In this document: piece after piece, positions 48,114 through 58,600 of the stretch | Layout of the letters: the number at the start of each line of letters is the position of its first letter | Numbering within the stretch: position 1 is the stretch's first letter | Origin: Chondrosia reniformis | Taxonomy: Eukaryota; Porifera; Demospongiae; Chondrillida; Chondrillidae | DNA: 64,000 nucleotides | NCBI GenBank assembly: GCA_947172415.1 | Contig: OX359195.1 | Location: 2,909,501-2,973,500, forward strand | Reading direction: 5' to 3' | Notes under the pieces: model-generated | What the model saw: only the letters and a program-made list of their open reading frames with translations | What the model was told of the DNA's origin: nothing | Databases searched by the model: none | Made by a program: the position numbers and the translations under genes

Positions 48114-49730
48114 TTATGAACGTAGTAAGATGGCATGATTTTTGCCTAGGGGTACCTGCCAGAATCCTGAGTTGGCATCAAGCTTGCTGAAGATTGTTGC
48201 TCCTGTCAGTTTAGCCAGGGTGTCTTCCACTTTAGGTAAGGGGTGTACCTCCCTTAAAACACTTTCATTCAGTGGACGGAAATCAACACAGATGCGAATA
48301 GCTCCTGATTTTTTGGGAACAACTACCATCCCTGCACACCATTCTGTTGGTTCATTGACTTTGGTAATGACTCCAAGTGCTTCCATTCGTTGAAGCTCTG
48401 TTTGGACCCTTTTTAGCATAGGCAATGGGACATTTCTTGGAGTAAAAAGAGCAAATGGCTTAGCATCTGGTTTCAACTTGATTTCGTATTCATTGGGAAA
48501 TATACCTAGCCCATTGAACAGGACTGGGTATTGCTCTGGAATGGATTTTTCCCCCATACTATCAGCTTGAGCCAGCAATTGCAATGCTTGAATGGCAGGT
48601 AAGCCTAATAGGTTGTGCTGTAACTGTGCCATTACATATACAGGTTGTTGACAGGACTTACCTTTGTGGGTCAAAGTGCATGTTACCTGACCTAGAACAT
48701 CTAGGGCTTTCCTGTCAGGACCACACAAAACTTTGTTGGAGGTATCTAACTGTCCAACATTAAGCTCTTCCCAGGTTTTTCTGGAGATGGCGGTCACTTC
48801 TGCTCCAGTGTCCATTTTGAAGTGGGCTTCTTTCCCTTGTACTCGTATAGTTTTGGTCCATGCATTGGTTTGTTTGGATAAGACGGCATCAAGGTATGCA
48901 AAATCATTATATTCCTCAGAGTTTTCTTGTGGCTGCTCATTAGCAGCAGTAACATCCCCAATGGTCCTTGCAGTGAAGCATTGGGATTTGTAGTGGCCTT
49001 TCTTTTTGCAAGAATGACAAATTACATCCTTTGCAGGGCACTGATTGCGAGGATGTGCTCCTTTTCCACATCTAGTACATTTGTTTGCTGCTGTACTTTT
49101 TGGCCTCCTCGGAAATCTGTTTTGCTGCTTCTTGGCTTCCTTGTGGTCCTGTGAGCGCTGAATATATTCAAGGGTTTTCTTCTCCTTGAAATCGTTCTTC
49201 AGTAACGCTTGCTGTTCGTGTACAGCCTCTCTTTGGCGAATTATTTTTTTCGCGCTATCGAGCGTGAGATCTGCGTCCATTTGTAAACGTTCTGACAAGG
49301 TTGAGTCACGAATGCCTACGACCAGACGATCTCGGATCATTTCTTCTCTAAGGTCTCCGTACGCACAGTCTTCTGCCAGTTGATAGAGACAGGTGATGAA
49401 TTGTTCGGCCGATTCTCCGTCAATTTGGATCCTCCTATTGAACCGTGCACGTTCAAATATGGTATTTTTACGGACCTTGAAAAACGTGTCAAATTGAGCT
49501 ATTACTTGACCGTACACCTTCTTATCGTCGGACGAAATATTCGTAGAGACTAAAACGTCTTCGGCATCTTCTCCGAGACAGTAAAGGAAGGCAGAAACTT
49601 GACGTTCCTCAGCTTCTTTAGACAAACCCGACGCCAAACGATATTGCTCGAAGCGACGTTTCCACTTCGGCCAGTCATCTGGGTTGTTGAAGTTGAATGC
49701 CTCCGGTGGGTGCAGCTGTATAGTAGCCAT
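48114..49730 (-). CDS. Retrotransposon Gag-protease-RT (N-terminal part), frame ends early in RT
   Basis: A 538-residue frame. Gag runs from ~1 to 200 (NNPDDWPKWKRRFEQYRLAS near the start). Two zinc knuckles follow at ~217-252 (CTRCGKGAHPRNQC and CHSCKKKGHYKSQC), then an aspartic protease with FKMDTGAEVTAIS (~305), then the first RT blocks (EWCAGMVVVPKKSG, IRICVDFRPLNE, FSKLDANSGFWQVPL). Gag and Pol share one frame, so no frameshift or stop readthrough separates them. The frame ends a few codons after the FWQVPL block, through a small indel near 48120-48135. Confidence 0.92.
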   Translation of the reverse strand: MATIQLHPPEAFNFNNPDDWPKWKRRFEQYRLASGLSKEAEERQVSAFLYCLGEDAEDVLVSTNISSDDKKVYGQVIAQFDTFFKVRKNTIFERARFNRRIQIDGESAEQFITCLYQLAEDCAYGDLREEMIRDRLVVGIRDSTLSERLQMDADLTLDSAKKIIRQREAVHEQQALLKNDFKEKKTLEYIQRSQDHKEAKKQQNRFPRRPKSTAANKCTRCGKGAHPRNQCPAKDVICHSCKKKGHYKSQCFTARTIGDVTAANEQPQENSEEYNDFAYLDAVLSKQTNAWTKTIRVQGKEAHFKMDTGAEVTAISRKTWEELNVGQLDTSNKVLCGPDRKALDVLGQVTCTLTHKGKSCQQPVYVMAQLQHNLLGLPAIQALQLLAQADSMGEKSIPEQYPVLFNGLGIFPNEYEIKLKPDAKPFALFTPRNVPLPMLKRVQTELQRMEALGVITKVNEPTEWCAGMVVVPKKSGAIRICVDFRPLNESVLREVHPLPKVEDTLAKLTGATIFSKLDANSGFWQVPLGKNHAILLRS

Positions 49731-49746
49731 CCGACTTCTGACACCA
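49731..49746 (-). other. Primer-binding site
   Basis: Directly inside the 5' LTR the coding strand reads TGGTGTCAGAAGTCGG, beginning with TGG as needed to pair with a tRNA CCA end. The Gag start codon follows with no spacer, so there is essentially no leader. Confidence 0.75.
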
Positions 49747-49938
49747 TGTACTATTATTCGACGATAGTCCGCAACAAGAAAGACAGTTCACACGAGTCTC
49801 AATTAATTATCTCTACAATGACCTTACAATAAAAAAGATAAAAACTATTGTTCTCTCATGCAGGAAGTTATGTCATCCCTATATTTAACTATCACTAAAT
49901 AATAAACAGCTAGCTATGCAGTTCTAGATCACGCCACA
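49747..49938 (-). repeat. 5' LTR
   Basis: 192 bp, otherwise identical to the LTR at 45689-45876. It should carry the promoter of the element, transcribing toward lower coordinates. Confidence 0.95.
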
Positions 49939-50028
49939 GTTTGAATATATAAGCACATGCATGCATGATGTAATTATGATGTTAGTACACAAATATCTCG
50001 AAAAGCTCTGTTCCTATATTATCATTAG

Positions 50029-51060
50029 TTATACTACCACACCAGAACTGTCCAGTGTCACATTAAACCACGGTCTTCCATCATCAGGGCAACAATTGCT
50101 GCCTTCATTACAATTACCTTGCCACATTGTGTAATTAGTGTACCATTGACCGATTGATGGAGGTTGATATTTTGTGGCTGATTCACAGAAATAGTTATTT
50201 CCAACAAAATTGGGAGGATCCGCCCCATTGGTTGGAGTACAGGGACAGTTACAATCAGGACCAGGTACCTCTTGTCTATATACCAACAGCATAAGTCCAG
50301 ATGTGCATGCGATCATTTGAAGGACCATTTACTATTGTGATGCCAGACACATAAAGAGCATTAATATTATTTCTACCTTGAGGCCAACAAAGTCCACAAG
50401 TGTAGTATGAACTCCCACTTCCACTATAAGCATGCATACCCTACTGCTCTGTCACAAATGGGACTGTACTTTACACCTTGAGATGGGTAATATACAAATC
50501 ACATGCATATGTATCTACTTGCCACAAATTGTTTTACCATTGACCTCATATTTAGTAAGATTACTGGGACAGGTATCTGATACACTGGTATCCAGATAGG
50601 CTATACACATAACTCCTCTCACTCCACATGCTGTGGTCTCCATCTCACAATAGACTTGTTGAGGAGATGATTCAGTGGAGATCCAATAGAGACCGGAAGG
50701 ACAAAGATTATTGTTCTGATAGATATCACTGCAGGAAGAAGCAGGCTGATCTTGACTAGAGCCAAAACAAGGTAAACCTGATGGAGAAGGACTTAGTGAA
50801 GACACATAGATAGTAGTGTTCTCTTTGAGAGTTTCTATAGTTGAACATGAAGGTTCTACGGTTTGTATACAGTTTCAGTGACTGTATAGTTGATTGATAC
50901 TGGATAAGGAGGACCAAGAGGACCAGGTGGACCAGGGATGACATGCAGTAATGGATAGTTAAGGCAATTTCCTTCATTTAACTGAGCATGAATACTAGTA
51001 TGTATAACAGGAACATCTACAGCTACAGGAGGAGATTGGCTAAATTTTCAGGTTGCTGTA
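50029..51060 (-). pseudogene. Decayed secreted collagen/fibrinogen-like gene
   Basis: Pieces in order on the minus strand: a short Gly-X-Y stretch (NYPLLHVIPGPPGPLGPP, ~50925-50980); a fibrinogen-like N-terminal block (CSDIYQNNNLCPSGLYWIST, then VYCEMETTACGV, 50800-50520); a block GSSYYTCGLCWPQGRNNINA then MHIWTYAVG (~50440-50300); and a Cys-rich end (DCNCPCTPTNGADPPNFVGN, NCCPDDGRPWFNVTL, 50275-50035). The blocks lie in different frames with stops between, and the usual acidic end is absent. The order resembles predicted secreted proteins of sponges and cnidarians with a short collagen stretch plus a fibrinogen-like Cys-rich domain. The family call comes from memory of the pattern; decay is directly visible. 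Confidence 0.65.
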
Positions 51061-52901
51061 TTCCCTAAGACACTGATTGATTTGTTCACTGAATCACAGA
51101 ATGAAATTGGACATACGTATTATTTATAATTTATACTCCTCTTAGGAATTTACTTATGGAGTGATTACTGTAACATAGATGGAGGATGTACTGAGTGGGT
51201 GTGTATGTTGTTCCAGGTATACATAGAACCTCCATTATTTTAATTGAATGGTTGGAATAGGCAGACAATTCTAATTGTTATAGCATCTCCAGCTAATTAT
51301 AAATGACAAGAAATGAGTTATTATATGTTTATAGATATATTTTTTTCTTAAGAACCGTCTGGTTAAAAAAATGATCATAATCAAGTATATTTAAAACACA
51401 CTTTAATCACACTGCTGCAGGCTTGAAAGAGCATTGAAATCCTTAACTTCTGTACATCTCAATTGCTTGGGAGAAGGCCAAGATTATAGACAGGGAAATG
51501 CACTGGCAAAGGAGCCATCAGGATCCAGAAATGTCAGGTGAGGATGAATTTAGATCAAGTGTTACATCAAGCCAGGAGGTGATTTAATATTCATACTTCC
51601 TGTTTTTTTCTTCCTGCTGAGGGTCACATGACAGGAAGTGGAAATGGCGGGGGAAATCCTCTATAATGGAGGCATTTTCCACTCAACCATCAGTCACTGA
51701 AGAAGACCCCCAGGGTCGAATCGTTTGACCAAGAAACCAAGAAGCAAAATGAAACTGCGTTTCAATAAACATTCAAAGTCGAAGGATGTACCATCCCAAA
51801 GATAAGTTTGACACAGTTAGAAGGAATCCTTATTCTATTATACATCTGCATGCCATATATCAACAAAAGTTCCATTCTTAAAAGGGTCTCAGCTAATAAT
51901 TTAACCACAGCAGATTTGATATGCCTTGATGAGGGCTACTGGAATACCAACGGCTGGTCACATGCATTCACATATTATAATCAACTGGGTTAGAGACCAT
52001 TTGGTAACTTGCACACAAGGGACATGTATGACATATATAATAGCCTCAGACTTTATGTCCTTGTGCGGAAGTTGCCAAATGGCCTCTAATATTCAGATGA
52101 CATCGTTTTTGAATTTTTTTTTTAATTTATAATTTGTAACTTGCACTGTGTAGTGTACTTGATTGTAATTTTATATAGAGATATGGGGCTGCAGTAGACA
52201 TTTGGAACCCATTGAACAAGTTCAGCTCTGTGCTCTCTGAATGTTCTTCGGAGTGGGCACACTTCACCCTTAGGAGTGATTGGTGCTCGAAGTGAGGGCT
52301 TTCCCTGTTGTGTGGGAGGCAAAGATGCACTGCATCTATATGAAATTCTGGTTTAAGGTTTTGACTAGGGAGCTACGTATGAGGGGAAATTGTTGAGGAA
52401 GATAGCAAGACAGTCAGAGGAGTACGTGATTGACATTACACTAATGAATTCATCAAATGTGGATGTTAAAACAAGAATTTGATGTATTAATATTATCACC
52501 ACACTACTCCGGAAAGGAAGGCTATACAGCCTCCACAAGGCAGCCACCACAAGGGTCCTCCCCCCAGACCAAATGGTTATAGAAAGTCCAGGGTCACCAA
52601 ACCTAGCCTAGCCTAGTTAGTCTGTAAGGGAGAAAACAACCTGAGGAAAAGTGGACTTCTGTGGGATTTGAACCAGCGACCTTCAGCAGACTAAGGAAAT
52701 TTGATAATTTTAATTGAATAACACTTTTCATGACATTTACCCTTCAGTACTTACCCTAGAAATGATATGCACCTAAGTACATACCTCAACAACGTTTGAA
52801 GTATTTACGTAGCTACAGTTTCACTTCTGCTGGATATGCCTTGCATTAATATCTAGATGATTCAATTAAAATAACTGTATGCCATTACACTGTATATTAA
52901 C
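51061..52901. other. Intergenic DNA between the collagen-like relic and the SMYD gene
   Basis: About 1.8 kb without a supported gene. It contains a GAAGACCC..GGGTC hairpin motif (51694-51723), a T-tract at ~52110-52125 and a tRNA-like repeat remnant (52620-52700). Overlapping short minus-strand frames at 52122-52330 and 52365-52550 have no recognisable product. The missing last exons of the SMYD gene should lie here but I could not find them. Confidence 0.5.
52620..52700 (-). repeat. tRNA-derived SINE remnant (B-box)
   Basis: On the minus strand GCTGAAGGTCGCTGGTTCAA continues AATCCCACAG. The GGTTCAAATCC part matches the Pol III B-box/T-arm consensus, preceded by an anticodon-arm-like AGTCTGCTGA. 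No A-box or complete cloverleaf is present upstream, so this is a truncated SINE and not a tRNA gene. Confidence 0.45.
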
Positions 52902-54787
52902 CTCTTCTTCCTTTTGAACATTCTTCACAGTGTTCGCAAATAAAGTTATACCATCAAACACAAAAACACAGTTGAAAGTGCAAGAATGGTTTAGGAAGGA
53001 AGGTCTGGGGATGAACAACAGTTGAAATTGAACACAACGAGTTAATTATGGAAAGAATACGTACATACATAATACACTTATGCAGAGTGTAAATTTATAA
53101 ATACAGTTACTGTGACAACTTTGTAGCTATATACATATTATCATGTTGCATACGTCTTTCATATTAATGATATAATTGGCTCACAGAATGTAGCACCCAG
53201 CTGCCACAGGATTTTGAGAATAGTCTAAGATACCTTGGCCATTACAATCAAGTTTACACAACAGCTCCTCCAGGTCATGTTTGTCTCCAAGGTCTATACC
53301 TGAAGTTCTGCTTGAGAGACGCTCCAGAAAAGATATGGCAATCTGAAAATATTTCTTTTTTTCAGGTGAAACATCTAAATCTATATATATTTGTGTGCAT
53401 TCAGTACATGTAGAATTACATTTTATATCTGATATATGAAATCTGCGAGATTATATTGGTAATGTTAACTGGACACATGCATTAGAATGCATATCAAATA
53501 CATATAAGTACATGTACAGTTGTTAGTACTCACTGGAATGCAGAACTGCAAGGGGGTCAGTTTTGGCTTTCTGTATTAAGAGAATAAAAATTTATAACAC
53601 TTATGTATAATAAATAATTATGATAAAACTGAATATTGTAAATGATAGATTCAGTTACTTTGAGGTTAAGTTCATATATGATGTCAACATATGGTGGTTA
53701 TCATAAAAATCAATTCTTAATGAAATGTGATATATCAAAGAAATGATTAAAAAAAACAATATATTGGGAAAGATTGGCATTAAAGTAATTAGTTATTCAA
53801 TATACAGTATACCTTTAGTTTAGGAAGGATTCTCAAAACCCTACGCACCACACCAAACTCTTTCAGTAGCTCAGGCTCTAATGATTGATGCAGGATAGTG
53901 GCCATTGCTTTACATTCCCACTTATGAACTAGCCAATCAGCAGCCTACATACGTACATGCATATACATAAACCTGCACTGATTATTCCATAAACAAATGT
54001 GTATATAATAAACCATGATATATGAAGTTAATTGAGCAACAGCAACATAAAATCTTTGGAATAGAACGTTTCAACCCGTAGGTCTTCATCAGCAATCACG
54101 ACAAATAAACCCTATCACTTCATAATAAACCATATACCTGGCAATCCCTACTACAATAGCAATTGTATTTACATTTGGAGCATTGCTGTGGGTCATTCCT
54201 ACATATAAGGACGGAAAGTAATAAAATAGGCAAAATAGTATAAATATAGCACATGTCAATCAAGAATAGTGATACAGCAGCTCATACTTACGTAAATAAT
54301 CATGCAATAAACCATTTTTCTTACATTCTATATACATGGCCCAGTGGAGAAGAAAATATAGAAGAAAGAAAAGGAAAGAAAAAAGATTATCTCCATCCAA
54401 AACTCTCTCCAGGTATAGTTCCCTCAAGGCTTTTTACAGAGTAGGCATATCATGTAGGAAAATGGTGTATTAATAAGATTTTTCATCCATTATTAAATCT
54501 ACATATGCAGCACTGATCGACTGTATGATGATTAGGCGTTTGCTGAATGCATATCTTTCAACTGTTGTTTTTAACGTAACATTCCGAAGACTCTTCATGT
54601 CTCACCCGAGCTTTTGTAGGCAATAGGCACAGACTGTTTGATGGCTTGACGGTGTCACTGCATAGGAGTAAGGCTCGCTTTTCAAGACAGTAGTGCCTGC
54701 TGGAAGATCTCTTGTGGCTATCAGTCCACGTCCTTTTGGTCCATCTTGTATTGTAATAGAGGATGGAAGCGGTATGCCTTTGTACAT
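52902..54787 (-). CDS. SMYD-type SET/MYND protein, 3' part not found
   Basis: Six phase-compatible exons: (54871 or 54787)-54606, 54198-54138, 53944-53813, 53570-53534, 53374-53185 and 53004-52902. The start of the SET domain (GPKGRGLIATRDLPAGTTVL) is split by a MYND zinc finger (CAYCLQKLG, then CSKCKYNCYCSRDCQ), as in SMYD1-5. Exon 6 carries the SET signature PSFLNHSCTFNC. I prefer the ATG at 54787 (MYKGIPLPSS) to 54871, because a TATA-like TTTATATATA sits at ~54855-54864. After exon 6 the expected post-SET Cys cluster and TPR-like C-terminus are not visible down to 51061. SMYD proteins methylate lysines; this gene is either truncated or has exons I missed. Confidence 0.75.
54345..54490 (+). 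repeat. Dispersed repeat family R1, copy in the SMYD intron
   Basis: Third copy, starting CCCAGTGGAGAAGAAAATAT and ending CATGTAGGAAAATGGTGTAT. It sits in the first intron of the SMYD gene, so the family has moved into genes. Confidence 0.6.
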
Positions 54788-55230
54788 GATCTCCTTTTTG
54801 ACTTCAATTACCGGACAAATAGATCTAGATTCTCGGAATTTCCAGATCATGCGCAGTATATATAAATGCACGTGATCATTATTCGTAACATCAGTCTATA
54901 TATTTATTAAAATATATAGTCTACACTCTTCTCGTAGATTTATATATAAACAAAATAAGCATCGAATGTAACAATGCCACGAATATGGCTTTCTCTATAT
55001 ATAAAGGAACATCTCTTCATTGATCCATGAAACAATAATGCGTATGTGCATGTGTGTAAAAAAAGACGATATGAATACATGTAGGCCTACATATTATCTC
55101 TCTATAGCAAAAGGAATAGTTCATGAAACCCAAAGTAGCTACCCTCTGCATTGAAACAATACTCCAAGTCTTATAAAACGTCTCCCAAGTTATAATATGC
55201 GAACTATGTAAACAGGAAATGATATAGCCG

Positions 55231-55506
55231 TTAACATAGTGACTCAGTCGCCTTGACGGGAAATTCCTGGAAGTACCCGCGAGGATCGCGATGAATCATG
55301 ATCATAGCGTATAGGTGAGTCAGCTTTTCCAGGTAAATAAATAGCACTTCGTGGAAGACAAACCAGCTCTGACTCTCAGTGTCTACTTCGTTGGCTTCAA
55401 AATATTTCATTCCTGCGCGCAAGACTCTATTAGTCTCATCGGTAAGTATCTTCAACAGTTTACTGTCTATATAAATCGATATTATATGAATATGCAACAC
55501 TTGCAA
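55231..55506 (-). CDS. Hypothetical 91-residue protein or terminal exon
   Basis: An open frame with coding-like codon use, MQVLHIHIISIYIDSKLLKI to FPVKATESLC. The real exon may start at the acceptor TTTATATAG (~55469) just before DSKLLKILTDE. The stretch HRDPRGYFQEFPV faintly resembles the ZA-loop start of BRD7/BRD9 bromodomains (DPHGFFAFPV), but the rest of that domain is absent, so I do not assign it. It lies head-to-head with the ZNFX1-like gene, about 120 bp from its start codon. Confidence 0.35.
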   Translation of the reverse strand: MQVLHIHIISIYIDSKLLKILTDETNRVLRAGMKYFEANEVDTESQSWFVFHEVLFIYLEKLTHLYAMIMIHRDPRGYFQEFPVKATESLC

Positions 55507-55628
55507 TGAGAAATAAACGTATGAGCATAACCTATAGCTAAATTATAAAGATATAATGGTCCATCACTGTATACCTATTTGTTTGCAGGGAACAAATTGG
55601 CACAACTGAGAATTAGCTCTAGAAAAGA

Positions 55629-58600
55629 ATGTCGAAAATCGTGAGCATTCAAGTACCAGGAAAAGTTGAAATATCCAAGCAACTATATCAAGATCAATTG
55701 GTGATAAGTCTAGAACGCCTCAAAGATATAAGCCAGGAAGATCCGTCTGATCTAGTGAAATTTCTCGCCAAAAATGATGTTGGCTTGAAAGAATTCCTGC
55801 GAAATCTTAAAATTGAAAATCCAACATTGGAACAGATAACTGCACTTACGCTGGTCATGTATAAAGTGGCTACTGTAGATAATGAATTTAGAAATATCCT
55901 GTTGGCAATATTTTTTGACCCATTAATTGCACGTTCTCTTTGGAGCATAATTGGGGTGGCAATAGAGGAAATTCCTTCGCTGATCACTAAAGGATATGAT
56001 GAAAAGACAGCCAAGGATTGGATAGTCCTTCTGTACAACATTTTTGCTGTTGGGTTGCAGTGTATACCTGAAACATGCACCTCTACAGTTCTGCCAATTC
56101 ATGTGCTCTCTGATACTGTAGACTTGCTTTCTAAAAGACCTTTGTTTGTAGCCCTTAACACAAAGGTGATGGAACTAACAGAGTATAGAAAGACTATCAG
56201 AAGGAACTATTCCATTGCACACTTCGCTCAGAATAAAAAGAAAAAACAGGAAAGCATACAAGCCGAAGTTCCATTCCCATTTGGAAGTTTCAGACAAATG
56301 ACAGTGCTACCTACTGTCAATGAGCTCTCATCAGAGAGCTGTATGATGCAAGATCTTCAAATCAGAGAAAACCGTATTGATAGCCCTTATATTAACTGCG
56401 AGCATTACCTAGATATCCAGTTTCGTTTACTCCGGGAAGATTTTATTCATCCTCTCCGATTGGGTCTCAACCACTACAGGCAAAATGCCCAGTCAAATCA
56501 AAATACTGATATTCATGTATACAATAGAGTACAGATTCTGGAACCAGTTTGGCTGTTTAGTGGTGTTGGGTTCAAAATCCAATTTGACATGTCTAATCTC
56601 ACTCATGTGTATTGGGATCACTCCAAGAGATTCCTCTACGGTTCTCTTCTCTGTCTCTCCTCTGACAATTTCCAGAATATCCACTTTGCCACTGTAGTGG
56701 ATAGAGATTCTAGGGATTTGAAAAGAGGGAATGTCATCATTAAATTTGAGGATGGCACAAACGGATTTGGTATTGATCCAAGTACAATCTTCACTATAGT
56801 GGAGTCTGCCGCCTACTTTGAAGCTTGTCGACACATCCTTCTTATGCTCCAGAATGTGGACACAGACAAAATGCCTTTCAAAAGGTACCTGATTGATCTG
56901 AAATGCAGCATGGAACAACTTGGATATCCACTCTATTTAAGACCGGCTGATAATGAATTTGGCAGGCTCTATAATAAGACTGTGCACTTTGACCTTACCA
57001 CGGTTTTTCAGTCAAGAAGGAGTATCCACGTTGAGGTTACCAATGAGCTGTCATGGCCTCACCACAGCGAAACAGCTTTTGATGAATCCCAACTGAAAGC
57101 TATAAAAATGGCTCTCTCCAAAGAAGTGTCTCTAATCCAAGGACCTCCAGGCACAGGAAAGACCTATGTAGGTGTTAGGATTGTGGAGGCCCTTTTAAGG
57201 AACAAGGCAAATTTGAACAACAAGCTCGGTCCAATTTTAGTGGTCTGTTTCACAAATCATGCCTTAGACCAGTTTCTGGAATACATAAAGAGACTTAATA
57301 TTGATAAAGAGGAGCCCAATGTTGTCAGAGTTGGAGGAAGGGCACGCAGTGAGCAAATGAGGGAATGCAGTCTACAGCAGCAGGTGAAAAATATGAAGGC
57401 AAGACGTGCTGTTCCACGGGATATTCATAAGCCATACAGCACAGCAGTAAAAAGACTTTTTAACATCAAGGAAAAGATTGAATCAGCTGACTTGAAAGTT
57501 ACTCAAAGAGGAGACCGTTTGCTTCCCTTACATGCACTCCAATGCTATATTAAGCCTGAACATCTTGCTCAACTTGAAAAGTTATCTGGTCACTATAGTG
57601 ATGGAAAACAAATTGATATTTGGCTAGAGATTTGGCATTCTCCTTCTGTAAGTACAGATGAAGAAATGGCCTTAAAACAAGTTAAGGAGTCAAAGGAAAG
57701 TGAAGAGAAGAAAAAATTCCAAGAAGAGTGGTTAGCCAACCAAGAAGACGACCAAGGAACTAAAAAGCAGGAGGAATTTATAAATGTGGATACAGAGGCT
57801 GTTATTGCTGAAGACAGAAGACTATTGGAAGGTGAAGATATATTCCTCATTCCAAAGGAAAGTTCCAGCCCTGCCAAGGAAAAAAAGAAAGTGCATGCAC
57901 CTGTTACGATTGAAAAAAAATACAAGGAAGATAGATTCAGATGGGCAGTAGTTCAACCTCAGCCTTATGAGAGAAGACGGGCAATAAGAAGAGGTCTAAA
58001 CTGTAAACCAATGACCGAAAAGGAAGCTGATAACATTAAAGATATCCACATGCTAGCACTCAGAGATAAGTGGCGATTGTATCAATATTGGTCTCACCAG
58101 TTAATTAGAGATAACAAATTAAAAACACAACACATGGCTGAAGAATACTTACAAGCATGTAGGGATTTTGAAGAAACAAAGCATGAGTTGGGTCTTCACA
58201 TTCTTCAATCTGCTGATATCATCGGCATGACAACCACTGGTGCAGCCAAGCACAACTACATCCTGCAGAGGATCTGTCCCAAGATTGTGGTGATAGAGGA
58301 AGCAGCTGAAGTCCTTGAGTCTCACATAGTGTCCTGTCTCTCCTCGGGGGCACAGCAGCTCGTACTAATTGGGGACCACAAGCAGCTCAGACCAAAGCCT
58401 AACACATATGAGCTGTCTAAAGATTACAAAATGGATATCTCACTCTTTGAACGGCTTGTCAAGAATGATTTTCCCTATGTCACATTGGCTATTCAGCATC
58501 GTATGAGGCCAGACATATCCAAACTAGTCCATCCACACATTTATGAGCACCTTGTGGACCATGACAGCGTTAAGGACTACCCAAGTATCAAGGGAGTTGG

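Larger units (their letters stand above)
45689..49938 (-). mobile_element. Ty3/gypsy-type LTR retrotransposon, recent insertion
   Basis: A 4.25-kb element on the minus strand bounded by TG..CA LTRs (45689-45876 and 49747-49938) and flanked by the 5-bp direct repeat GTTTG (45684-45688 and 49939-49943). The LTRs are identical except for one 4-bp indel (CTCAGG versus CTCATGCAGG), so insertion is recent. Order on the coding strand: LTR, primer-binding site, Gag with two CCHC knuckles, protease, reverse transcriptase, RNase H, integrase, purine tract, LTR. The RT-RNase H-integrase order is Ty3/gypsy. I see no env-like frame. Two frame breaks in RT make this copy non-autonomous unless they are sequence errors. 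Confidence 0.96.

Noticed and set aside
52122..52330. Two overlapping minus-strand frames that could be a retroelement end.
   Set aside because: No RT, endonuclease or other motif; cannot be told from chance.
52620..52700. tRNA gene.
   Set aside because: Only the T-arm/B-box half is present; no acceptor or D-arm partner.
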